In this document: piece after piece, positions 26,666 to 36,300 of the stretch
How the letters are laid out: each line of letters starts with the position of its first letter
Position numbering within the stretch: the first letter of the stretch is position 1
Source of the DNA: JAFGLZ01 sp964390905
Lineage (GTDB): Bacteria > Planctomycetota > Phycisphaerae > UBA1845 > JAFGLZ01
Length of the DNA: 64,000 nt
Assembly: GCA_964390905.1 (NCBI GenBank)
Contig: CAYMLO010000029.1
Span: 9,629 to 73,628 of the forward strand
Direction of reading: 5' to 3'
The notes under the pieces: generated by a model
What the model saw: the letters and a program-made list of their open reading frames with translations, nothing else
Database searches by the model: none
What the model was told of the DNA's origin: nothing
Translations under genes and position numbers: made by a program

Positions 26666-28996
26666 TCACCGAGGCAGGGCCGCCTTCAGCCGTTCGGCGC
26701 CGCCGAAATGGACAACCATGTGGCCTTGGTGCAACCGTATCCAGAATCCCCCGGGATGCTGCTGCTCCCGGGCGTCGAGCAGCGTGCACGTGATCGGCCC
26801 CACGCGCCACAGCGACGGCCGGTAGCGCATCGCTACCGTCCCGCGCGTAGGATCGAGATTCCCCGCCGTCACGTAGGGCAGCGCGTCATGACGTCCTCGC
26901 GTTCCGGACGACCGCAGCAACGCCGCCTTTCCGAACCCCGCCACGGCGGCCAATTCGGGATGCGTGAAGGGCCACGGGGTCGGCTGAACGGAAGCGTCAC
27001 CTCGAGCGGCGTCGGCATCCAGCCCCTTGTCGAAGTGGCACAGCATCGTCGTGTGAGAATCGGGCTTCTCGGGCTGTGGGTCCTTGCCGGCCGCGGGGAA
27101 CGTCGTCCGCGGCACGTCGGCCAGATGTAGCTCGTCGATCATCCCCTGGACGCCGTCGGCACGGTGGTACTGCCTTCCCGTGATGAACCGCGGCGCGAGC
27201 ACGGGCGGTTCGAACGATCCGGTGGCTTCGGCCACGCGCTGGCCGTCGAGATACAGCGCAAACGCGCCTGCCGGGAAGTCCCAGGTGAACGCCACGTGAA
27301 CCCAACGGTCCGACGCGATCTTGGGCCCCGCGAGCTTGGCTGCCCGGTCGACCTGCGCCCGCACCGTGGCAACCCGACGCCGTCGCAGCTCGTCATCGGT
27401 GACTGCCTTGGCGGCGTCGTCCAGCAGCGATTGGGCCTTCTTGGCGACGTCCGGCGTGTAGACCTCCAACAGCGTGGTCGCGCGACGAGCTGCGTTGGTG
27501 TCCTCGACGAGGGTGTAGAAGCTCGCCATCGCGTCCGACGCCGCACCGTAGTAGGCCTTGCAGAAGTCGCCGATGAGCTGTCTGACGTCGGCGTTCGCGT
27601 CCCATGTCAGCCGAGTCCAGACGTAGAGCGCCAGCGGTTGTTGTTGGAACAGGTCGGACCGAAACTCCGACAGCAGTCTCTTCACGCCGATCTTGCGGTA
27701 GTAGGCGAGGTCTTCGGCCAAGGCGTAGACGCTGATGGCGGGCGGGGCGTTGCCGGCGCCGATGTAGAAGACGTAGGTCCACAGGGCCAGGTTGTCCGTC
27801 AGCTCGGCCCAGCCGCGGAGCGCGTCGGCGTAGATGGCGCCCTCCTCCGGCTGCCGGGACAGCGGCTGTTGGATGCTCGGCCACAGACAGGGCTGAATCG
27901 ACACGTTGGGGTGGGGTCGGATTCCCTTGGGGGGGTACTTGTAGTTGTCGTAGGCCAGGATCATCACGTGCTTTGTGGGATGCTTGACGACCAGCGATTC
28001 AGCGACCTGGTTGGCCAGGTGGACAAGCCGCTCGGAGTAAACGCCGGGGCGGGTGTCCATCGCGCGGCAGCGCTCGCACTGGCACCACTGACCGCCGTCG
28101 ACGGGCCCCAGGGCGAAGACCTCGTAGTCCGGATGGGCGTCAAACCACGCGATCACTTCGCGGCGGATCCGCTCGACGACGTCCTTGTGCGTCGTGCAGA
28201 ACTGCGTGGCGAACTCGCTCTGCCAGTAGGCGTCCAATGCGCGGGCACGGCGCTTGCCGTCGATCAGCGCGAAGTAGTCCGGATGCGTCTTGAACAGGCT
28301 TGCCGGAACCAGGTTCGTGAAGTTGTGCACGGGAGTATAGCGGAGCAGCACCGTCCCGCCGCGGGCCCGCCAGTACTCGGCGATGATGTGGCCCCAGGCC
28401 GCAGGCAGTCGCGATTGGTGACCGGCCCGATTCAGGCGGTTCTTCGTACACCAGTCGATGTCGGCCTCGTCGATCGACGTGAAGCTGACCAGCTCCCGGC
28501 AGGCGAAGGACGGACGCTGGACCTCATTGATGTCCGCAAACGGCAGGGCAGCGGTCTCCACTCGGGGGATGTGATGGTCTTCGCTGGCCGGGCCGAACCA
28601 GCGACACCCCGCCTGATGCAGATAGGTGTACACAGCATAGAGAGTCCCTCGGTCCTTGGTGCCCACCAGGAACACGACGTTCCCCTGATGCCGCATGATG
28701 AATCCGTCCGGGCCGAGCGCCGATAGCTCCTCAGCCAGCGGTTTGGCGAACCGCGTTCGCCCGACGAGGAACGTCAGGCCCTTCTTCTTTTGCGGGTCGC
28801 CCCAGGCCGGATGATCGAGGTGCATCTCCGGCGTCCGGCCGGTCATGCATCTCAAGATCCGCTGCAGCTCGGTGCCGGCGAAGATCTCCGTGGCAGAAGC
28901 GCGATGTGGAATGATCACATAGACCTTCGTCGCGGCAGCCGGCTCAGGCGCAGACAACGCCAGCAGGCCCATCGAGACAAGCATCGACTTGATCAC
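26666..28996 (-). CDS. Secreted DUF4838 protein with C-terminal lectin-like domain
   Basis: A 776-residue exported protein. A signal peptide (about 1-23) is followed by an N-terminal alpha/beta domain like that preceding GH67/GH20 barrels (ATEIFAGTELQRIL). The central DUF4838 domain includes GPVDGGQWCQCERC. The C-terminal region resembles LamG/concanavalin lectins (WVHVAFTWDF...LYLDGQRVAE). DUF4838 proteins are regarded as putative glycoside hydrolases of plant or host polysaccharides. Translation starts at GTG with GGAGG seven bases upstream; an ATG four codons later is the alternative. It is downstream of the beta-helix gene cluster on the same strand. Confidence 0.82.
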   Translation of the reverse strand: MIKSMLVSMGLLALSAPEPAAATKVYVIIPHRASATEIFAGTELQRILRCMTGRTPEMHLDHPAWGDPQKKKGLTFLVGRTRFAKPLAEELSALGPDGFIMRHQGNVVFLVGTKDRGTLYAVYTYLHQAGCRWFGPASEDHHIPRVETAALPFADINEVQRPSFACRELVSFTSIDEADIDWCTKNRLNRAGHQSRLPAAWGHIIAEYWRARGGTVLLRYTPVHNFTNLVPASLFKTHPDYFALIDGKRRARALDAYWQSEFATQFCTTHKDVVERIRREVIAWFDAHPDYEVFALGPVDGGQWCQCERCRAMDTRPGVYSERLVHLANQVAESLVVKHPTKHVMILAYDNYKYPPKGIRPHPNVSIQPCLWPSIQQPLSRQPEEGAIYADALRGWAELTDNLALWTYVFYIGAGNAPPAISVYALAEDLAYYRKIGVKRLLSEFRSDLFQQQPLALYVWTRLTWDANADVRQLIGDFCKAYYGAASDAMASFYTLVEDTNAARRATTLLEVYTPDVAKKAQSLLDDAAKAVTDDELRRRRVATVRAQVDRAAKLAGPKIASDRWVHVAFTWDFPAGAFALYLDGQRVAEATGSFEPPVLAPRFITGRQYHRADGVQGMIDELHLADVPRTTFPAAGKDPQPEKPDSHTTMLCHFDKGLDADAARGDASVQPTPWPFTHPELAAVAGFGKAALLRSSGTRGRHDALPYVTAGNLDPTRGTVAMRYRPSLWRVGPITCTLLDAREQQHPGGFWIRLHQGHMVVHFGGAERLKAALPR

Positions 28997-29122
28997 GTCG
29001 CGACCTCCGTTCGCCCCCGCCGGTCAGTCCATTTCAGTGGGCCGCATCATACAGCGGTTGTCATCGAGGACGCACGTGGCGCCGAAGCGTTGATACCCAG
29101 AACATGCGCGTGGGGAGGCCCA

Positions 29123-29269
29123 CTACGCGGCGTGCCGACAGGTCGTTACGGGAGGGCGCCGGAGCTGCCGAAGGGCCTCGGCGGCGTCATCCGGGACGGC
29201 TTCCTGCAGTCCAGACTTGGGATTGGCCCGGGCGGGCGTGCTTCGTAGGCTGCGGTGCCCGGCTCTTGC
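29123..29269 (-). pseudogene. Remnant of a HEAT-type gene 3' end (copy 1)
   Basis: An open stretch of about 48 codons without a start encodes a tail with DDAAEALRQLRR and then 10 residues to a TAG stop. The same ending (DYAAEALRQLRR plus 10 residues) closes the HEAT-repeat protein at 41332, and a second copy lies at 38775. It starts a few bases after the stop of the sorting-tail gene. The match in register to the stop codon argues for homology. It is probably a relic carried along by recombination. Confidence 0.5.
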
Positions 29270-29275
29270 TCAAAC

Positions 29276-32200
29276 TTAGGCCCTTCGTCTGACCCACACG
29301 AACAGCCCCAACACGCCGAGGGTCATCGGCAGCATCGGGCCGGTGCCCAATCCGCATTTGAACGAGGCCGTGATCTCCTTGTCCGAATCCATCGTGATAG
29401 TGATTGGGCTGTAGTGCTCCTGGCCTGGCGGGACGTTGCCCTCCCAACCCATGAAGATCTTGCCGTCGTCCGGCTCGGCCGTCAGCACCACAGATGTGTC
29501 GATGGGATACCAGTGTCGCGTGTCGATGCTAGCCGATGGCAGGGGGTCCATATCGACATCGCCCTTGTCCGGTCCGTTGACTGTGAGCATCAGCACGAGG
29601 TGATCCGCCCAGTACTCGTCCGATCCCATGTCGAGGCGCATCTCACGGACCCTCGGCTCGCCGTCGATGTCGGTCGGCCAGTTGGGGTCAACGACGAAGT
29701 TCGGATCGCCCGCATCGACGCACGGCGAGTTGGGTGTGAGGTGATAGTCGTTGTCTTCCCAAGTACTCGGATTGCCGTCAGGCCCGTCAGCATCGACGAA
29801 GAGCGGATCGGCGTCGATGTTGCCCGTCCCGGTCCAGCCGCCCTTGATGTCCGAGCACGTCACGGCCGGGTTACTCCCGGAGGCTGCGCGGATCTCCTCC
29901 GGCGTATTGCCCCAGAGGATGCAGCTCGTCAGCGTTGGGCTGCAGTCCTCCTCGCAGAAGACGGCGCCGCCGTAGGTGTCATAGCCCAAGGCCGAGTTCC
30001 CACTGATTGTGCAGTTGGTGAACGTCGGGCTGCTATCATCCCCGCAGAAGACGCCGCCGCCGAAGCTGTAAAAGCTCGCGGTCGAGTTTCCGCTGATCGT
30101 GCAGTTCGTCAGCGTCGGGCTGCTTCCGGAGCAGTAGACGCCGCCGCCGGCACCGTCTGAGACCGAGTTCCCACTGATCGTGCAGTTTGTCAGCGTCGGA
30201 CTGCTTCCAGAGCAGGAGACCCCGCCGCCGCCGTAGACCGTCGAGTTTCCGCTGATCGTGCAGTTCGTCAGCGTCGGGTTACTATTCTCGCAGCAGTGGA
30301 CGCCGCTGCCCCCATGAACGGCCGAGTTCCCGCTGATCGTGCAGTCCGTGAGCATCGGGCTGCTGTAATCCGCACAGTAGACGCCGCCGCCGTAGCCGTT
30401 GGGGGCCGAGGCCGTGTTTCCGCTGATCGTGCAGTTCGTCAGCGTCGGGCTGCTTCCGGAGCAGTAGACGCCGCCGGCGTACCAGTCGGCATTCCCGTTC
30501 CTGATCGTTAGGTCCTCGACGACCGAATCGGCTCCCTCGCCGCTGTGGAAGTAGAAGCCGCGCCCACTGCCTTCACAGTCGATGATGCACAGCGCCGGAT
30601 CGCCGGAGGCACTCCGGACCGTGATCACCTTGCCGCCGAAGTCCAGGTCTTTGTTCCCGGAACCGGTGTACGTCCCGTCTGCGATTTCCACGATGTCGCC
30701 GGGAACGGCCGCATCGATCGCAGCCTGGATCGTCGGATACTGGCTCGGCACATGCAGCGTGGTCGTTACGTACAGCGTCACGTTGACCACCTGCGGTGAG
30801 TTGATCGCCTGCGGGTCCGAGACCACCAGTTCGGCGGTGTATGCGCCGTGGGATAGCTGGGCAATGTCCACGCTCAGCATGACATCATTCGCATCGCCGC
30901 TCGACTGGCCCGTGGACGGCGAGACCGTCAGCCAAGCCGGCGCACCGGAGATCTCCCAGTTCAACGTGCCACTGCCACCGTTGTACACCGATAGGGCCTG
31001 GTGGGGTGGGTTCTCACCGCCTTCCGTGCCGGAATACTCGAACGTGGTCGCACTCAGGCCGATGAGTGTCACGGTCGGGTCGAACTCATCGGCCCCCATG
31101 TCGGCGATGGCGATTGTGTCCCCATCGCCATCCAGCGGACGCGGATCGCCGTCCAGATCGTTCGGCGGCAGTTCGCCGGCAGGCTCGTTCGTACCGGCAT
31201 CGATGCATGGCGAGCCCAGCGTCAGATGGTGATCGTCCGGAGAAGCACAGTGCGGATCGGTGTCGATGTTGCCCTCGCCCGCCCAGCCCCCCTGGATGCA
31301 GGAGTAGGTCACGGTTGGGCTGCCGGAGGAGGACACGTAGATCGCTTCGCGCGTATTGCCCCAGAGAATGCAGTTCGTCAGCGTCGGGTTGCTTCGGTAG
31401 CAGTAGACGCCGCCGCCGGCATCAGCCGTGTTCCCGGTGATCGTGCAGTTCGTCAGCGTCGGGCTGCTGTTATACCCGCAGCAGACGCCGCCGCCGTCAT
31501 CACCGGCCGAGTTACTGCTGATCGTGCAGTTCGTCAGCGTCGGGCTGCTGCTAAAGGAGCAGTAGACCCCGCCGCCGTAGCGGTCGGCATTCCCGTTCCT
31601 GATTGTCAGGCCCTCGACGACCGAATCGGCTTCCTCGCCGCTGTGGAAATAGAACCCGCGCCCACTGCCTTCACAGTCGATGATGCACAGCGCCGGATCG
31701 CCGGAGGCACNNNNNNNNNNNNNNNNNNNNNNNNNNNNNNNNNNNNNNNNNNNNNNNNNNNNNNNNNNNNNNNNNNNNNNNNNNNNNNNNNNNNNNNNNN
31801 NNNNNNNNNNCCGCGCCCACTGCCTTCACAGTCGATGATGCACAGCGCCGGATCGCCGGAGGCACTCCGGACCGTGATCACCTTGCCGCCGAAGTCCAGG
31901 TCTTTGTTCCCGGAACCGGTGTACGTCCCGTCTGCGATTTCCACGATGTCGCCGGGAACGGCCGCATCGATCGCAGCCTGGATCGTCGGATACTGGCTCG
32001 GCACATGCAGCGTGGTCGTTACGTACAGCGTCACGTTGACCACCTGCGGTGAGTTGATCGCCTGCGGGTCCGAGACCACCAGTTCGGCGGTGTATGCGCC
32101 GTGGGATAGCTGGGCAATGTCCACGCTCAGCATGACATCATTCGCATCGCCGCTCGACTGGCCCGTGGACGGCGAGACCGTCAGCCAAGCCGGCGCACCG

Positions 32201-33231
32201 GAGATCTCCCAGTTCAACGTGCCACTGCCACCGTTGTACACCGATAGGGCCTGGTGGGGTGGGTTCTCACCGCCTTCCGTGCCGGAATACTCGAACGTGG
32301 TCGCACTCAGGCCGATGAGTGTCACGGTCGGGTCGAACTCATCGGCCCCCATGTCGGCGATGGCGATTGTGTCCCCATCGCCATCCAGCGGACGCGGATC
32401 GCCGTCCAGATCGTTCGGCGGCAGTCCGGCGGCAGGCTCGTTCGTACCGGCATCGATGCATGGCGAGCCCAGCGTCAGATGGTAGTCGTCCGCAGAAGCA
32501 AGCTGTGGATCCGCGTCGATGTTGCCCTCGCCCGCCCAGCCGCCCTGGATGCAGGAGTAGGTCACGGCTGGGTTGCTGCCGCCGCCCGCGTCGATCTCCT
32601 GCGGCAAATCGTTCCAGAGGATGCAGTTCGTCAACGTCGGGCTGCTGTCCACCAGGCAGAAAACGCCGCCGCCCTGCCCGGCTGAGTTCCCGGTAATCGT
32701 GCAGTTCATCAGCGTCGGGCTGCTGTAGAACATACACTGGACACCGCCGCCGGAAGCATCGGCCGAGTTTCCGCTGATCGTGCAGTTCGTCAGCGTCGGG
32801 CTGCTCTCGTAGCAGCAGATGCCGCCGCCGTCGTCGGCATGGCCTTTCGTGATCGTCAGGCCCGCCAAGACGGTGTTTGGGCCCTCCGCGTTGTGAAAGT
32901 AGAAGCCGCGATGGTCGCCGAAGTAGTTTGGGTCATCGGGGTCATTGGGGTCGTCGGGATTACACTTGATGATGGTTGACGCGACGACGTTCGGGTCATT
33001 GGGATCGCTGCTTCGTATTGTGATCGCCAAGCCGTTGGGGTCGAGATCGCGGTTGCCGTCGCCCTCGTACGTCCCCGGCGCGATGATGACCTCGTCGCCG
33101 TCGGAGCAGTCGTCGATGGCCGCTTGGATCGTGGCGTACTCGCTCGGCACGTACCGTTCCACGGCCAAGCTCGGCGTGACGATTGTTACCACTACGCCCG
33201 CCGCGAGGATTTGCAGGCCCTTTATGCGCAT
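29276..33231 (-). CDS. Modular right-handed beta-helix/BACON surface protein, interrupted by the scaffold gap
   Basis: Read as two frames either side of 100 N, but 55 identical bases flank the gap; joining them restores one frame of 1266 residues. A signal peptide (about 1-22) leads to a beta-helix beginning VPSEYATIQAAIDDC, a BACON-like domain (SVYNGGSGTLNWEI...WLTVSPSTG), a second beta-helix across the join, a second near-identical BACON-like domain, and a third beta-helix. All helices are built of SSPTLTNCTISGNS-type rungs. A divergent InlB B-repeat and the tail F-K-C-G-L-G-T-G-P, hydrophobic segment and R-R-R-A follow. A surface protein for carbohydrate binding or adhesion is likely. More repeat units could be hidden in the gap. 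Confidence 0.7.
30558..31172 (-). repeat. 615-base exact direct repeat, copy A
   Basis: Identical base for base to 31811-32425. It encodes the end of one BACON-like domain and the start of the next beta-helix (CIIDCEGSGR region). Together with the sequence up to 31655 it forms a 1098-base (366-codon) unit. The absence of differences indicates recent duplication or gene conversion. Confidence 0.9.
31656..31865. other. Scaffold gap flanked by identical 55-base ends
   Basis: N bases fill 31711-31810. The 55 bases before the gap (31656-31710) and the 55 after it (31811-31865) are identical, as when two contigs of a k=55 de Bruijn assembly meet. Removing 155 bases joins the reading frames on both sides without a stop. 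A true gap holding whole extra repeat units cannot be excluded. Confidence 0.85.
31811..32425 (-). repeat. 615-base exact direct repeat, copy B
   Basis: Identical to 30558-31172. See copy A for content. The scaffold break falls exactly at the start of this repeat, which explains why the assembler stopped here. Confidence 0.9.
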
Positions 33232-33319
33232 CGCTTGTCTCCCATCCCCTATACTCTCGATTCATCAGCAAGCAACATCCACCACTTCTGCGACGGAATC
33301 ATCCCTTCCGACTGCTTCA

Positions 33320-36300
33320 CTACCGACTACGTCTCACCGCCACGCATAGCCCAAGCATGCCGAGCATCAGGGGCAGCATGGGGCCCATGCCCAGGCCGCA
33401 CTTGAAGGAGGCCGTGATGTCTTTGTCTGAGTCCATGGTGATGGTCAGTGGGTTGAGGTGCTCCTCGCCGGCAGGAACGTCTCCCTCCCAACCCGCAAAG
33501 CCCTTGCCCTCGTATGGCACGGCGGTCAGCGTCACTGTCACACCCATCGGGTACCAATGGAAGTCATCGACGGAGATTGTCGGCTCTGGGTCGAGAACCA
33601 CGTCACCCTTGTGCTCTCCTTTGATCTCCAGCGTGAGGACAACGTGATCGCCCCAATACTCGTCCCAACCCATGTCGACGATCCCGTTGATTCTTGGCTG
33701 GCCATCGCCATCCGTCTGATCAGCGCAGTCGCAATTGGGGTCGCCCGCATCGATGCAGGGCGAGTTGGGCGACAGGTGATAGTCGTTGTCCTGCCACGTA
33801 TTCGGGTCGTCGTCGGGTCCGTCCGCGTCGACGAAGCACGGATCGGCGTCAAGATCCGTGTTGGGGTCCCAGATCAGCGTGCTGTTGGGGTCGACCTCGG
33901 CCCCGCCGGGGCCGTTCCGCACATCGCAGTATTCGACCGTGAGCACCGAACCGCTCAGCGCACGGATCTCCGCGCCGGTTGGGGCCGCGTTGTCCCACAC
34001 GATGGTGCTTTCCAGCGCCAGCGAGCTGTCCCAGGAGTAGACCCCGCCGCCCGCTGAGTCCGCGCTATTGCCGCTCAGCGTGCAGTTCGTCAGCACCGCG
34101 GTCGAGAAGGCACAGCTGACGCCGCCTGCGACCTGGTCGGACCCGTTGTCGGCGATCAGGCAGTTGGTCATCGTGGGCGTTCCATAGTAGATCCTGACAC
34201 CACCGCCTTCGCCGTTGCCGCCTTCTCCCGCCGTGTTGCCGGCGATCGTGCAGTTGGTCACCTGCGGCGAGCCTCCCGTTAGCAGGAGACCGCCGGCCTT
34301 CTGGGCCGCGTGGTTCCCAACGATCACACATTCGATCACCTGGGGGGAATCTCCGGCTTCCAAGTAGAGATGCAAGCCTCCGCCCGTGCCACCGGAGCCC
34401 ACCGAGGCGTTTCCTTCGATGATGCACCTCAGCACCGTTGCGTCCCTCGCCTCGCACCGGATGCCTCCCCCCCAACCGGCCGAGTTGTTGCGGACGTTGC
34501 AGTCGACGAGCATCGGCCCGCCGTTCTCGCAGTAGATGCCGCCGCCGCCCCACTCCGCGTAGCAGTCCTCGACGACACACCGGCTGACGGTCGGGCTCGC
34601 CCCGCTGCACAGGATCCCCCCGCCGTGTGCCCCGATGACGTAGCCGTTCCGGATCGTCACGCCCGCCACCAGCGCACTGGCATTCTCCCCGCTGTGGAAG
34701 TGGAAGGCCCGGTGCTCGCCGAAGTCGTTCGGGTCGTTGGGGTCGTTCGGGTCGTTGGGATCGTCCGGACGGCACTGGATGACCGTTGCGGCCACAACGT
34801 TTGGATCGTCGGGGGCCATGCTCCTGACCGTGATATTCCCACCGCCGAAATCGAGGTCCCGGTTGCCGTCGCCCGTAAACGTCACCGGGGCCAAGACGAT
34901 CTCGTCGCCCCCGTTGGCTGCGTCGATCGCGTCTTGGATGTACGCGTACCAGGTATCCTGCGAGATGTTCTGAACGCGACCACCCGCCGTGGCCTCATCA
35001 GACCCCATATCGACGCGCCCCAGTAGGATGCGCGGGTCGCCGTCGATGTCGTTGGGGGAGTTCGGATCGACCACGAAGTTCGGGTCGCCCGCATTGATGC
35101 ACGGCGAATACGCAGCCAGGTGGTAGTCGTTGTCCTCCCACGTGTTTGGGTCGTCATCCGGCCCGTCCGCGTCGACGAAGAGCGGATCGACGCTGATGTT
35201 GCCCGTTCCCGGCCAACCGCCTTCGACGCACGAGTATGCGACCAGCGTCGTGCCGGGCCACTCTCCGATCTGGCGGGTCGCGTTGGCCCACAGGATGCAG
35301 TTGGTCACCCTCACGTTGCTGCCTGCCCCGTTGTACAGCCCACCCGCCCCGAAGGGCGCGGGCGCCCTATTCCCGGCGAAGGTGCAGTTTTCTACGGCTA
35401 CGGTGCTTTCTTCGCTACAAATGCCACCAACAGCCTCTCCCGTATTCCCGTTGAACGTGCAGTTGTCTACGGTTAGGGTGCCTTCATCGTTGTACATACC
35501 ACCAACAGCTCCTCCCGTATTACCGCTGAACACGCAGCCCATCACCATCGGGTTGCTCTGGTGGTTGTACATCCCGCCGCCCCCAATGTTCCCGGCAGTC
35601 ACCGAGTTCTCGCTGAACGTGCACTTCATCACCGTTGGGCTGCTGTTGATGTCGTTGTGCATCCCGCCGCCCCCGCTGTCAGCCCTATTCTCGATGAACG
35701 CGCAGTACCTGACGGTCGGGCTTCTGTGCTCGTTGTACATCCCGCCGCCGCGGTCGGCGGCCGTGTTCCCGCTGAACGTACAGCTCGTTACCGTCGGGCT
35801 GCTGAACCAGTTATACATCCCGCCACCGCGGTCCAACGTCTCGTTCCCGCTGAACATGCAGTTGGTCAACACAGGGCTGCAGTCGTCGTTGTGCATCCCG
35901 CCGCCGAGGTACGCTGTGTTCCCGCTGAACAAAGAGTCCACGATCGTCGGGCTGCTCCCGTCATAGTTGCAGATCCCGCCACCAGAACCCGCTGTATTCC
36001 CGCTGAACGTGCAGTTTGTCAGCGTTGGGCTGCTGTTGATGTTGCACATACCGCCGCCGTCCGGTGCATCGTTCCCGATGAACCTGCAGTTCGTCACTGT
36101 CGCCCTGCTGTTGTAGGCGGTGCACATCGCGCCGCCGTAGTACGCTGTGTTCCCGATGAACGTGCAGTTCGTCACCACAGGGCTGCTCGCGCAGGAGCAG
36201 ATTCCGCCTCCCCAACCGTTCGGGTCGAGTGAATGACTGGCACCGACGAACCCGTTCGTGACCGTCAGACCGGCCACGACAGCGTCGGCCCCTTCTCCAC

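Noticed and set aside
31606..31810. Reading frame continued through the N run with a different peptide after it
   Set aside because: It is an artefact of the 100-N length; the identical 55-base ends show the correct phase.
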